Source of the DNA: Thinopyrum elongatum
Lineage: Eukaryota; Streptophyta; Magnoliopsida; Poales; Poaceae
Length of the DNA stretch: 64,000 nucleotides
Reading direction: 5' to 3'
Assembly: GCA_011799875.1 (NCBI GenBank)
Contig: CM022301.1
Coordinates: 88,741,667 to 88,805,666 of the forward strand
Shown: piece by piece, positions 53,486-63,856 of the stretch
Numbering within the stretch: position 1 is the stretch's first letter
How the letters are laid out: each line of letters starts with the position of its first letter
Translations under genes and position numbers: made by a program
Notes under the pieces: model-generated
Told to the model about the DNA's origin: nothing
The model's database searches: none
What the model saw: the letters and a program-made list of their open reading frames with translations, nothing else

Positions 53486-53851
53486 TTTTTAATTATTTTT
53501 TGCGCCTCGTGACAAACATATCGCACGTGCGCGATATATAGAAACCCCGCTATATTATTTTTGGCGTTTGCGACATGTTTTAGCTCGCTGCTCATTGCTC
53601 ACGCGTATAGGGGCGGCTTTGTGGCGCGAAGAGCGCGTTCTGAAAGGGGTGGGAAAATACGTGTTGCCGCGGTATAGAGGGAGGGGTGGAAACCGTGGTA
53701 AACTGGTCTCCGTGTTTGAGCGGGAGAGTAAGCAGTACAGGACATTATTCACTATTAGGCAACAGTTGTAATAGTAGTCTGAATGTACAGTTGTCTTTGC
53801 AGTGGACCTGGGAGTGGCCAGCATAAGGGACGAAGGCGGGGGTAACATGTA

Positions 53852-53971
53852 GGATGCAATCATACCAGCACGAAAGCACCGGATCCCATCAGAACTCCGA
53901 AGTTAAGCATGCTTGGGCGAGAGTAGTACTAGGATGGGTGACCTCCTGGGAAGCCCTCGTCTTGCATTCCC
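53852..53971 (+). rRNA. 5S rRNA: 5S rRNA gene, A7/A58 type with A at -1
   Basis: 120 bp; A7, G21, A58, C103, C110. Third copy of the unit of genes 2 and 8. Confidence 0.94.
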
Positions 53972-54337
53972 TTTTTAATTATTTTTTGCGCCTCACGACA
54001 AACATATCGCACGTGCGCGATATATTGTAACCCCGCTATATTTTTTTTGGTGTTTGCGACATGTTTTGGCTCACTGCTCATTGCTCACGCGTCTAGGGCC
54101 GGCTTTGTGGCGCGAAGAGCGCGTTCTGAAAGGGGTGGAAAAATACGTGTTGCTGCGGTATAGAGGGAGGGGTGGAAACCGTGGTAAACTGGTCTCCGTG
54201 TTTGAGCGGGAGAGTAAGCAGTATAGGACATTATCCATTATTAGGCAACGGTTGTAATGGTAGTAAGAATGTACAGTCGTCTTTGCAGTGGACCTGGGAG
54301 TGGCAAGCATAAGGGACGAAGGCGGGGGTAACATGTC

Positions 54338-54457
54338 GGATGCGATCATACCAACACTAAAGCACCGGATCCCATCAGAACTCCGAAGTTAAGCGTGCTT
54401 GGGCGAGAGTAGTACTAGGATGGGTGGCCTCCTGGGAAGTCCTCGTGTTGCATTCCC
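54338..54457 (+). rRNA. 5S rRNA: 5S rRNA gene, A17/G58/G90 type
   Basis: 120 bp; starts the third occurrence of the set seen at 45626 and 50971. Confidence 0.96.
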
Positions 54458-54823
54458 TTTTTAATTATTTTTTGTGCCTCGTGACAAACATATCGCACGT
54501 GCGCGATATATAGTAACCCCGCTACATTATTTTTTGCGTTTGCGACATGTTTTTGCTCGCAGCACATTGCTCATGCGTCTAGGTGCGGCTTTGTGGCGCG
54601 AAGAGCGCATTCTGAAAGGGGTGGAAAAATACGTGTTGCTGCGGTATAGAGGGAGGGGTGGAAACCGTGGTAAACTGGTCTCCTTGTTTGAGCGGGAGAG
54701 TGAGTAGTATAGGACGTTATCCATTATTAGGCATCGATTGTAATGGTAGTAAGAATGTACAGTAGTCTTTGGAGTGGACCTGGGAGTGGCAAGCATAAGG
54801 GACGAAGGCGGGGGTAACATGTC

Positions 54824-54943
54824 GGATGCGATCATACCAGCACTAAAGCACCGGATCCCATCAGAACTCCGAAGTTAAGCATGCTTGGGCGGGAGTAGTA
54901 CTAGGATGGGTGACCTCCTGGGAAGTCGTCGTGTTGCATTCCC
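54824..54943 (+). rRNA. 5S rRNA: 5S rRNA gene, A58/G69/G104 type
   Basis: 120 bp; like 46112 and 51456 but with normal C47. Confidence 0.95.
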
Positions 54944-55308
54944 TTTTTAAATATTTTTTGAGCCTCGTGACAAACATATCGCACATGCGCGATATATAGT
55001 AACCACGCTATATTATTTTTGGCGTGTGCGACATGTTTTAGCTCGCTGCTCATTGCTCACGCGTCTAGGGTTGGCTTTGTGGCACGAAGAGCGCGTTCTG
55101 AATGGGTGGGAAAATACGTGGTGCTGCGGTATAGAGGCAGGGGTGGAAACCATGGTAAACTGGTCTCCGTGTTTGAGTGGGAGAGTAAGTAGCATAGGAC
55201 ATTATCCATTATTAGGCAACGGTTGTAATGGTCGTAAGAATGTATAGTCGTCTTTGCAGTGGACCAGGGAGTGGCAAGCATAAGGGACGAAGGCGGGGGT
55301 AACATGTC

Positions 55309-55428
55309 GGATGCAATCATACCAGCACTAAAGCACCGGATCCCATCAGAACTCCGAAGTTAAGCATGCTTGGGCGAGAGTAGTACTAGGATGGGTGACC
55401 TCCTGGGAAGTCGTCGTGTTGCATTCCC
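55309..55428 (+). rRNA. 5S rRNA: 5S rRNA gene, A7/A58/G104 type
   Basis: 120 bp; third member of the set. Confidence 0.95.
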
Positions 55429-55794
55429 TTTTTAAATATTTTTTGCGCCTCGTGATAAACATATCGCATGTGCGCGGTATATAGTATACCCGCTATATTA
55501 TTTTTGCCGTTTGCAACATGTTTTTGCTCGCTGCTCATTGCTCACGCGTCTAGGGACGACTTTGTGGTGCGAAGAGCGCGTTCTGAAAGGGATGGAAAAA
55601 TACGTGTTGCTGCGGTATAGAGGGAGGGGTGGAAACAGTTGTAAACTGGTCTCCGTGTTTTAGCGGGAGAGTAAGTAGCATAGGACATTATCCATTATTA
55701 GGCAACGGTTGTAATGGTAGTAAGAATGTACAGTCGTCTTTGCATTGGACCAGGGAGTGGCAAGCAAAAGGGACGAAGGCGGGGGTAACATGTC

Positions 55795-55869
55795 GGATGC
55801 GATCATACCAGCACTAAAGCACCGGATCCCATCAGAACTCCGAAGTTAAGCATGCTTGGGCGAGAGTAA
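55795..55869 (+). pseudogene. 5S rRNA: 5S rRNA gene truncated after box A
   Basis: Bases 1-75 of the gene pass directly into distal spacer at GAGAGTAAGTAGTATAGG. GAGAGTA occurs in both gene and spacer, so a microhomology deletion of box C, the terminator and most of the spacer is the likely cause. The next gene starts only 195 bp away. Confidence 0.9.
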
Positions 55870-55989
55870 GTAGTATAGGACATTATCCGTTATTAGGCAA
55901 CGGTTGTAATGGTAGTAAGAAAGTACAATCATCTTTGCAGTGGACCTGGGAGTGGCAAGCATAAGGGATGAAGGCGGGAGTAACATGTC

Positions 55990-56125
55990 GGATGCGATCA
56001 TACCAGCACCTAAGCACCAGATCCCATCAGAACTTCGAAGTTAAGCTTGCTTGGGCGAGAGTAGTACTGGGCGAGAGTAGTACTAGGATGGGTGACCTCC
56101 TGGGAAGTCCTCGTGTTACATTCCC
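55990..56125 (+). pseudogene. 5S rRNA: 5S rRNA gene with 16-bp duplication, type II
   Basis: 136 bp. GGGCGAGAGTAGTACT is duplicated. Also C21, T22, A30, T46, T58, A113; upstream reads GGGATGAAGGCGGGAG. Many C-to-T or G-to-A changes suggest a methylated, silent copy. Confidence 0.9.
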
Positions 56126-56490
56126 TTTTTAATTTTTTTTTGCGCCTCGTGACAAACATGTCGCACGTGCGCGATATATATTAACCCCGCTATATTATTT
56201 TTTACGTTTGCTATATGTTTTAGCTCACTGCTCATTGCTCACGCATCTAGGGTTGGCTTTTTGGTGCGAAGAGCGCGTTCTGAAAGGGTGAAAAAATACG
56301 TGTTGCTGCGGTATAGACGGAGGGGTGGAAACCGTGGTAAACTCGTCCCCGTGTTTGAGCGGGAGAGTAAGTAGTATAGGACATTATCCGTTATTAGGCA
56401 ACGGTTGTAATGGTAGTAAGAAAGTACAATCATCTTTGCAGTGGACCTGGGAGTGGCAAGCATAAGGGATGAAGGCGGGAGTAACATGTC

Positions 56491-56587
56491 GGATGCGATC
56501 ATACCAGCACCTAAGCACCAGATCCCATCAGAACTTCGAAGTTAAGCTTGCTTGGGCGAGAGTAGTACTGGGCGAGAGTAGTACTAG
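56491..56587 (+). pseudogene. 5S rRNA: 5S rRNA gene, type II duplication, 3' truncated
   Basis: Same head as 55990, then after AGTAGTACTAG it jumps into spacer at TTGTTTTAGCTTGCTGC. Box C is mostly lost and the unit is shortened to 375 bp. Confidence 0.88.
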
Positions 56588-56865
56588 ATTGTTTTAGCTT
56601 GCTGCTCGTTGCTCACGCGTCTAGGGACGGCTTTGTGGTGCGAAGAGCGCGTTCTGAAAGGGGTTGAAAAATACGTGTTGCTGCGGTATAGACGGAGGGG
56701 TGGAAACCGTGGTAAACTCGTCCCCGTGTTTTAGCGGGAGAGTAAGTAGTATAGGACATTATCCGTTATTAGGCAACGGTTGTAATGGTAGTAAGAAAGT
56801 ACAATCATCTTTGCAGTGGACCTGGGAGTGGCAAGCATAAGGGATGAAGGCGGGAGTAACATGTC

Positions 56866-57001
56866 GGATGCGATCATACCAGCACCTAAGCACCAGATCC
56901 CATCAGAACTTCGAAGTTAAGCTTGCTTGGGCGAGAGTAGTACTGGGCGAGAGTAGTACTAGGATGGGTGACCTCCTGGGAAGTCCTCGTGTTACATTCC
57001 C
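56866..57001 (+). pseudogene. 5S rRNA: 5S rRNA gene with 16-bp duplication, type II
   Basis: 136 bp, same variants as 55990, including T58 and A113. Confidence 0.9.
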
Positions 57002-57366
57002 TTTTTAATTTTTTTTTGCGCCTCGTGACAAACATGTCGCATGTGCGCGATATATATTAACCCCGCTATATTATTTTTTACGTTTGCTATATGTTTTAGC
57101 TCACTGCTCATTGCTCACGCATCTAGGGTTGGCTTTTTGGTCCGAAGAGCGCGTTCTGAAAGGGTGAAAAAATACGTGTTGCTGCGGTATAGAGGGAGGG
57201 GTGGAAACCGTGGTAAACTCGTCCCCGTGTTTGAGCGGGAGAGTGAGTAGTATAGGACATTATCCATTAGTAGGCATCGGTTGTAATCGTAGTAAGAATG
57301 TACAGTAGTCTTTGGAGTGGACCTGGGAGTGGCAAGCATAAGGGACGAAGGCGGGGGTAACATGTC

Positions 57367-57486
57367 GGATGCGATCATACCAGCACTAAAGCACCGGATC
57401 CCATCAGAACTCCGAAGTTAAGCGTGCTTGGGCGGGAGTAGTACTAGGATGGGTGACCTCCTGGGAAGTCTTCGTGTTGCATTCCC
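57367..57486 (+). rRNA. 5S rRNA: 5S rRNA gene, G58/G69 type
   Basis: 120 bp; G58, G69, T105. Otherwise agrees with the grass sequence I recall. Confidence 0.96.
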
Positions 57487-57850
57487 TTTTTAATTATTTT
57501 TTGCGCCTCGTGAAAACATATCGCACATGCGCGATATATATTAACCCCGCTATATTATTTTTGACGTTTGCGATATGTTTTAGATCGCTGCTCATTGCTC
57601 ACGCGTCTAGGGTTGGCTTTGTGGCACGAAGAGCGCGTTCTGAATGGGTGGGAAAATACGTGGTGCTGCGGTATAGAGGGAGGGGTGGAAACCATGGTAA
57701 ACTGGTCTCCGTGTTTGAGTGGGAGAGTAAGTAGCATAGGACATTATCCATTATTAGGCAACGGTTGTAATGGTAGTAAGAATGTACAGTCGTCTTTGCA
57801 GTGGACCAGGGAGTGGCAAGCATAAGGGACGAAGGCGGGGGTAACATGTC

Positions 57851-57970
57851 GGATGCAATCATACCAGCACTAAAGCACCGGATCCCATCAGAACTCCGAA
57901 GTTAAGCATGCTTGGGCGAGAGTAGTACTAGGATGGGTGACCTCCTGGGAAGTCGTCGTGTTGCATTCCC
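57851..57970 (+). rRNA. 5S rRNA: 5S rRNA gene, A7/A58/G104 type
   Basis: 120 bp, same as 46597, 51941 and 55309. Confidence 0.95.
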
Positions 57971-58336
57971 TTTTTAAATATTTTTTGCGCCTCGTGATAA
58001 ACATATCGCATGTGCGCGGTATATAGTATACCCGCTATATTATTTTTGCCGTTTGCAACATGTTTTTGCTCGCTGCTCATTGCTCACGCGTCTAGGGACG
58101 ACTTTGTGGTGCGAAGAGCGCGTTCTGAAAGGGATGGAAAAATACGTGTTGCTGCGGTATAGAGTGAGGGATGAAAACCGTGGTAAACTCGTTTCCGTGT
58201 TTGAGCGGGAGAGTAAGTAGTATAGGACATTATCCGTTATTAGGCAACGGTTGTAATGGTAGTAAGAAAGTACAATCATCTTTGCAGTGGACCTGGGAGT
58301 GGCAAGCATAAGGGATGAAGGCGGGAGTAACATGTC

Positions 58337-58472
58337 GGATGCGATCATACCAGCACCTAAGCACCAGATCCCATGAAAACTTCGAAGTTAAGCGTGCTTG
58401 GGCGAGAGTAGTACTGGGCGAGAGTAGTACTAGGATGGGTGACCTCCTGGGAAATCAACGTGTTACATTCCC
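58337..58472 (+). pseudogene. 5S rRNA: 5S rRNA gene with 16-bp duplication, type II
   Basis: 136 bp; C21, T22, A30, G39, A41, T46, G58 and a tail AATCAACGTG shared with 63235. Confidence 0.9.
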
Positions 58473-58837
58473 TTTTTAACTATTTTTTGCGCCTCGTGAC
58501 AAACATGTCGCACGTGCGCGATATATATTAACCCCGCTATATTTTTTTTTACGTTTGCTATAGGTTTTAGCTCGCTGCTCATTGCTCACGCATCTTGGGA
58601 CGGCTTTTTGGTGCGAAGAGCGCGTTCTGAAAGGGTGAAAAAATACGTGTTGCTGCGGTATAGACGGAGGGGTGGAAACCGTGGTAAACTCGTCCCTGTG
58701 TTTGAGCGGGAGAGTAAGTAGTATAGGACATTATCCATTATTAGGCAACGGTTGTAATGGAAGTAAGAATGTACAATCATCTTTGAAGTGGACCTGGGAG
58801 TGTCAAGCATAAGGGACGAAGGCGGGGGTAACATGTC

Positions 58838-58957
58838 GGATGCGATCATACCAGCACTAAAGCATCGGATCCCGTCAGAACTCCGAAGTTAAGCGTGCTT
58901 GGGCGAGAGTAGTACTAGGATGGGTGACCTCTTGGGAAGTCTTCGTGTTACATTCGC
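58838..58957 (+). rRNA. 5S rRNA: 5S rRNA gene, T28 type
   Basis: 120 bp; T28, G37, G58, T95, T105, A113, G119. Seven changes make it the most diverged normal-length copy. Confidence 0.92.
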
Positions 58958-59323
58958 TTTTTAATTATTTTTTGCGCCTCGTGACAAACATGTCGCACGT
59001 GCGCGATATATATAAACCCCGCTATATTATTTTTTACGTTTGCAATATGTTTTAGCTTGCTGCTCGTTGCTCACGCGTCTAGGGATGGCTTTGTGGTGCG
59101 AAGAGCGCGTTCTGAAAGGGGTTGAAAAATACGTGTTGCTGCGGTATAGACGGAGGGGTGGAAACCGTGGTAAAAAAGTCCCCGTGTTTGAGCGGGAGAG
59201 TAAGTAGTATAGGACATTATCCATTATTAGGCAACGGATGTAAAGGTAGTAAGAATGTAAAATCGTCTTTGAAGTGGACCTGGGAGTGGCAAGCATAAGG
59301 GACGAAGGTGGGGGTAACATGTC

Positions 59324-59443
59324 GGATGCGATCATACCAGCACTAAAGCACCGGATCCCATCAGAACTCCGAAGTTAAGCGTGCTTGGGCGAGAGTAGTA
59401 CTAGGATGGATGACCTCCAGGGAAGTCCTCGTGTTGCATTCCC
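59324..59443 (+). rRNA. 5S rRNA: 5S rRNA gene, A87/A96 type
   Basis: 120 bp; G58 with A87 and A96 in box C (GGATGGATGACCTCCAGGG). The terminator is T4. Confidence 0.95.
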
Positions 59444-59831
59444 TTTTAAATTATTTTTTGCGCCTCGTGACAAACATGTCGCACGTGCGCGATATATATT
59501 AACCCCGCTATATTATTTTTTACGTTTGCTATATGTTTTAGCTCGCTGCTCATTGCTCACGCGTCTAGGGACGGCTTTTTGGCGTGAAGAGCGCGTTCTG
59601 AAAGGGTCAAAAAATAGGTGTTGCTGCGGTATAGACGGGGGGGGGGGGTGGACCGCAGCAGCACGTATTTTCACCCTTTCAGAACGCGCTCTTCGCACCA
59701 AAAGCCGTCCCAAGATGCGTGACAATGAGCAGCGAGCTAAAACCTATAGCAAACGTAAAAATAATATAGCGGGGTTAATATATATCGCGCACGTGCGACT
59801 GTTTGTCACGGGGCTCAAAAAATAATTAAAA

Positions 59832-59961
59832 GGGAATGTACGAGGACTTCCCAGGAGGTCAACCATCCTAGTACTACTCTCGCCATACTACTCTCGCCCA
59901 AGCACGCTTAACTTCGAAGTTTGATGGGATCCTGGTGCTTAGGTGCTGGATGATCGCATCC
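59832..59961 (-). pseudogene. 5S rRNA: 5S rRNA copy on minus strand, type II duplication
   Basis: Inverse of GGTTGACC and of the CGAAG TTTTGATG region resembles gene 62248; several deletions. Confidence 0.7.
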
Positions 59962-60320
59962 GACTGTTACTCCCGCCTTCATCCCTTATGCTTGCCACTC
60001 CCAGGTCCACATGCAAAGATGATGTACTTTCTTACTACCATTACAACCATCTTGCCTAATAAGGATAATGTCCTATACTACTTACTCTCCCCGTCAACAA
60101 CGAAGACAAGTTTACCACGGTTTCCATCCCTCTCTATACCGCGCAACACATATTTTTCCACCCCTTTCAGAACCGCTCTTCGCACCACAAAGCCGCCCCT
60201 AGACGCGTGAGCAATGAGCAGCGAGCTAAAACATATCGCAAACGTCAAAAATAATATAGCGGGGTTAATATATCCGCGCACGTGCGATATGTTTGTCACG
60301 AGGCGCAAAAATAATTAAAA

Positions 60321-60434
60321 GGGAATGCCAACGAGGACTTCCCGGAGGTCACCATCCTAGTACTACTCTCGCCCAAGCACGCTTAACTTCGGAGTTCTGA
60401 TGGATCCGGTGCTTTAGTGTGGTATGATCGCATC
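60321..60434 (-). pseudogene. 5S rRNA: 5S rRNA copy on minus strand, A87/A96-like
   Basis: CTTCCCGGAGGTCACCATCC fits the inverse of the A87/A96 box C with two T deleted. Confidence 0.65.
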
Positions 60435-60794
60435 ACATGTTACCCCCACCTTCGTCCCTTATGCTTGCCACTCCCAGGTCCACTTCAAAGACGATTATAC
60501 ATTCTTACTACCATTACATCCGTTGCCTAATAATGGATAATGTCCTATACTACTTACTCTCCCGCTCAAACACGGGGACGAGTTTACCACGGTTTCCACC
60601 CCTCCTTCTATACCGCAGCAACACGTATTTTTCACCCCCTTTCAGAGAACGCTCTTCGCGCCACAAGCCGTCCTAAGCGCGTGAGCAATGAGCAGCGAGC
60701 TAAAACATATAGCAAACGTAAAAAATAATATAGCGGGGTTTACATATCGCGCACGTGCGACATGTTTGTCACGAGCGCAAAAAATAGTTAAAAA

Positions 60795-60922
60795 GGGAAT
60801 GTAACACGTGACTTCCCAGGAGTCACCCATCCTAGTACTACTCTCGCCCATACTCTCCGCCCAGACGCTTAACTTCGAAGTTTTGATGGGATCTGGGCTT
60901 AGGTGCTGGTATGATCGCATCC
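60795..60922 (-). pseudogene. 5S rRNA: 5S rRNA copy on minus strand, type II duplication
   Basis: The tail inverse ACACGTGAC and the downstream spacer (AGTTAAAAAGGG, ACATATCGCG) match gene 63235. Confidence 0.7.
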
Positions 60923-61280
60923 GACATGTTACCCCGCCTTCTCCCTTATGCTTGCCACTCCCAGGTCCACTGCAAAGATGATTGTACTTTCTTCTACCAT
61001 TACAACCGTTGCCTAATAACGGATAATGTCCTATACTTACTCTCTACTCTCCCCGCTCAAACACGGAAACGAGTTTACCACGGTTTTCATCCCTCCTCTA
61101 TACCGCAGCAACACGTATTTTTCCACCCCTTTCAGAACACGCTCTCGCACCACAAAGCCCCCCTAGACGCGTGAGCAATGAGCAGCGCTAAAACATATCG
61201 CAAACGCAAAAATATAGCGGGGTTAATATTATCGCGCACGTGCGACATGTTTTTCACGAGGCGCAAAAAAATATTAAAAA

Positions 61281-61394
61281 GGAATGTAACACGAGACTTC
61301 CCAGGAGGTCACCCATCCTAGTGCTACTCTCGCCCAAGCACGCTTAACTTCGGAGTTCTTGGGATCCGATGCTTTAGTGGGTATGATCGCATCC
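61281..61394 (-). pseudogene. 5S rRNA: 5S rRNA copy on minus strand, T28 type
   Basis: GGATCCGATGC is the inverse of the T28 variant seen in 58838 and 61762. About six bases are missing. Confidence 0.7.
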
Positions 61395-61563
61395 GACATG
61401 TTACCCCCCGCCTTCGTCCCTTATGCTTGCCACTCCCAGGTCCTTCAAAGAATTGTACATTCTTACTACCATTACAACCGTTGCCTAATAATATATGTCC
61501 TATCTACTTACTCTCACTCCACTCTCCGCTCAAACACGGGACGATTTACCACGGTTTCCTTCC

Positions 61564-61588
61564 NNNNNNNNNNNNNNNNNNNNNNNNN
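61564..61588. other. Assembly gap, 25 N
   Basis: Flanked by TTTACCACGGTTTCC on the left and GGAAACCGTGGTAAA on the right, so the two sides are locally palindromic about the gap. Confidence 1.
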
Positions 61589-61761
61589 GGGGGGGGTGGA
61601 AACCGTGGTAAACTCGTCCCCGTGTTTGAGCGGGAGAGTAAGTAGTATAGGACATTATCCATTAGTAGGCAACGGTTGTAATGGTAGTAAGAATGTACAA
61701 TCATCTTTGAAGTGGACCTGGGAGTGGCAAGCATAAGGGACGAAGGCGGGGGTAACATGTC

Positions 61762-61881
61762 GGATGCGATCATACCAGCACTAAAGCATCGGATCCCATC
61801 AGAACTCCGAAGTTAAGCGTGCTTGGGCGAGAGTAGTACTAGGATGGATGACCTCCAGGGAAGTCCTCGTGTTGCATTCCC
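61762..61881 (+). rRNA. 5S rRNA: 5S rRNA gene, T28/A87/A96 type
   Basis: 120 bp; T28, G58, A87, A96; T4 terminator. Confidence 0.94.
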
Positions 61882-62247
61882 TTTTAAATTATTTTTTGCG
61901 CCTCGTGACAAACATATCGCACGTGCGCGATATATATTAACCCCGCTATATTATTTTTGACGTTTGCGATATGTTTTAGCTCGCTGCTCATTGCTCACGC
62001 GTCTAGGGGCGGCTTTGTGGTGCGAAGAGCGTGTTCTGAAAGGGGTGGAAAAATATGTGTTGCTGCGGTATAGAGTGAGGGATGGAAACCGTGGTAAACT
62101 CGTTTCCGTGTTTGAGCGGGACAGTAAGTAGTATAGGACATTATCCGTTATTAGGCAATGGTTGTAATGGTAGTAAGAAAGTACAATCATCTTTGCAGTG
62201 GACCTGGGAGTGGCAAGCATAAGGGATGAAGGCGGGAGTAACATGTC

Positions 62248-62383
62248 GGATGCGATCATACCAGCACCTAAGCACCAGATCCCATCAAAACTTCGAAGTT
62301 AAGCGTGCTTGGGCGAGAGTAGTACTGGGCGAGAGTAGTACTAGGATGGTTGACCTCCTGGGAAGTCCTCGTGTTACATTCCC
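62248..62383 (+). pseudogene. 5S rRNA: 5S rRNA gene with 16-bp duplication, type II
   Basis: 136 bp; C21, T22, A30, A41, T46, G58, T87, A113. Confidence 0.9.
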
Positions 62384-62748
62384 TTTTTAATTATTTTTTG
62401 CGCCTCGTGACAAACATGTCGCACGTGCGCGATATATATTAACCCCGCTATATTATTTTTTACGTTTGCTATAGGTTTTAGCTCGCTGCTCATTGCTCAC
62501 GCATCTTGGGACGGCTTTTTGGTGCGAAGAGCGCGTTCTGAAAGGGTGAAAAAATACGTGTTGCTGTGGTATAGAGGGAGGGGTGGAAACCGTGGTAAAC
62601 TCGTCCCCGTGTTTGAGCGGGAGAGTAAGTAGTATAGGACATTATCCATTATTAGGCAATGGATGTAATGGTAGTAAGAATGTATAATCGTCTTTGAAGT
62701 GGACCTGGGAGTGGCAAGCATAAGGGAAGAAGGTGGCGGTAACATGTC

Positions 62749-62868
62749 GGATGCGATCATACCAGCACTAAAGCACCGGATCCCATCAGAACTCCGAAGT
62801 TAAGCGTGCTTGGGCGAGAGTAGTACTAGGATGGATGACCTCCAGGGAAGTCCTCGTGTTGCATTCCC
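62749..62868 (+). rRNA. 5S rRNA: 5S rRNA gene, A87/A96 type
   Basis: 120 bp; G58, A87, A96. Upstream reads GGGAAGAAGGTGGCGG, more changed than in most units. Confidence 0.94.
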
Positions 62869-63234
62869 TTTTAAATTATTTTTTGCGCCTCGTGACAAAC
62901 ATATCGCACGTGCGCGATATATATTAACCCCGCTATATTATTTTTGACGTTTGCGATCTGTTTTAGCTCGCTGCTCATTGCTCACGCGTCTAGGGGCGGC
63001 TTTGTGGTGCGAAGAGCGTGTTCTGAAAGGGGTGGAAAAATATGTGTTGCTGCGGTATAGAGTGAGGGATGGAAACCGTGGTAAACTCGTTTCCGTGTTT
63101 GAGCGGGAGAGTAAGTAGTATAGGACATTATCCGTTATTAGGCAACGGTTGTAATGGTAGTAAGAAAGTACAATCATCTTTGCAGTGGACCTGGGAGTGG
63201 CAAGCATAAGGGATGAAGGCGGGAGTAACATGTC

Positions 63235-63370
63235 GGATGCGATCATACCAGCACCTAAGCACCAGATCCCATCAAAACTTCGAAGTTAAGCGTGCTTGGG
63301 CGAGAGTAGTACTGGGCGAGAGTAGTACTAGGATGGGTGACCTCCTGGGAAGTCAACGTGTTACATTCCC
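63235..63370 (+). pseudogene. 5S rRNA: 5S rRNA gene with 16-bp duplication, type II
   Basis: 136 bp; as 62248 but with normal G87 and the AACG tail (A105, A106). Confidence 0.9.
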
Positions 63371-63736
63371 TTTTTAACTATTTTTTGCGCCTCGTGACAA
63401 ACATGTCGCACGTGCGCGATATGTATTAACCCCGCTATATTATTTTTTACGTTTGCTATATGTTTTAGCTCGCTGCTCATTGCTCACGCGTCTAGGGACG
63501 GCTTTGTGGCGCGAAGAGCGCGTTCTGAAAGGGGTTGAAAAATACGTGTTGCTGCGGTATAGACGGAGGGGTGAAAACCGTGGTAAACTCGTCCCCGTGT
63601 TTGAGCGGGAGAGTAAGTAGTATAGGACATTATCCATTATTAGGCAACGGATGTAATGGTAGTAAGAATGTATAATCGTCTTTGAAGTGGACCTGGGAGT
63701 GGCAAGCATAAGGGACGAAGGTGGGGGTAACATGTC

Positions 63737-63856
63737 AGATGCGATCATACCAACACTAAAGCACCGGATCCCATCAGAACTCCGAAGTTAAGCGTGCTTG
63801 GGCGAGAGTAGTACTAGGATGGATGACCTCCAGGGAAGTCCTCGTGTTGCATTCCC
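63737..63856 (+). rRNA. 5S rRNA: 5S rRNA gene, A1/A17/A87/A96 type
   Basis: 120 bp; the first base is A rather than G, plus A17, G58, A87, A96. Its spacer runs off the window end at 64000. Confidence 0.93.

Larger units (their letters stand above)
59650..61563 (-). other. Second inverted, indel-rich 5S segment ending at a gap
   Basis: Starts in mid-spacer at a G run (59636-59648) and ends at 25 N. Four minus-strand genes show frequent single-base deletions. By markers they read, in their own direction, T28 type, type II with AACG tail, A87/A96 type, type II with CTCG tail. This is not an exact mirror of either flank, though it shares their alternation. Confidence 0.7.
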
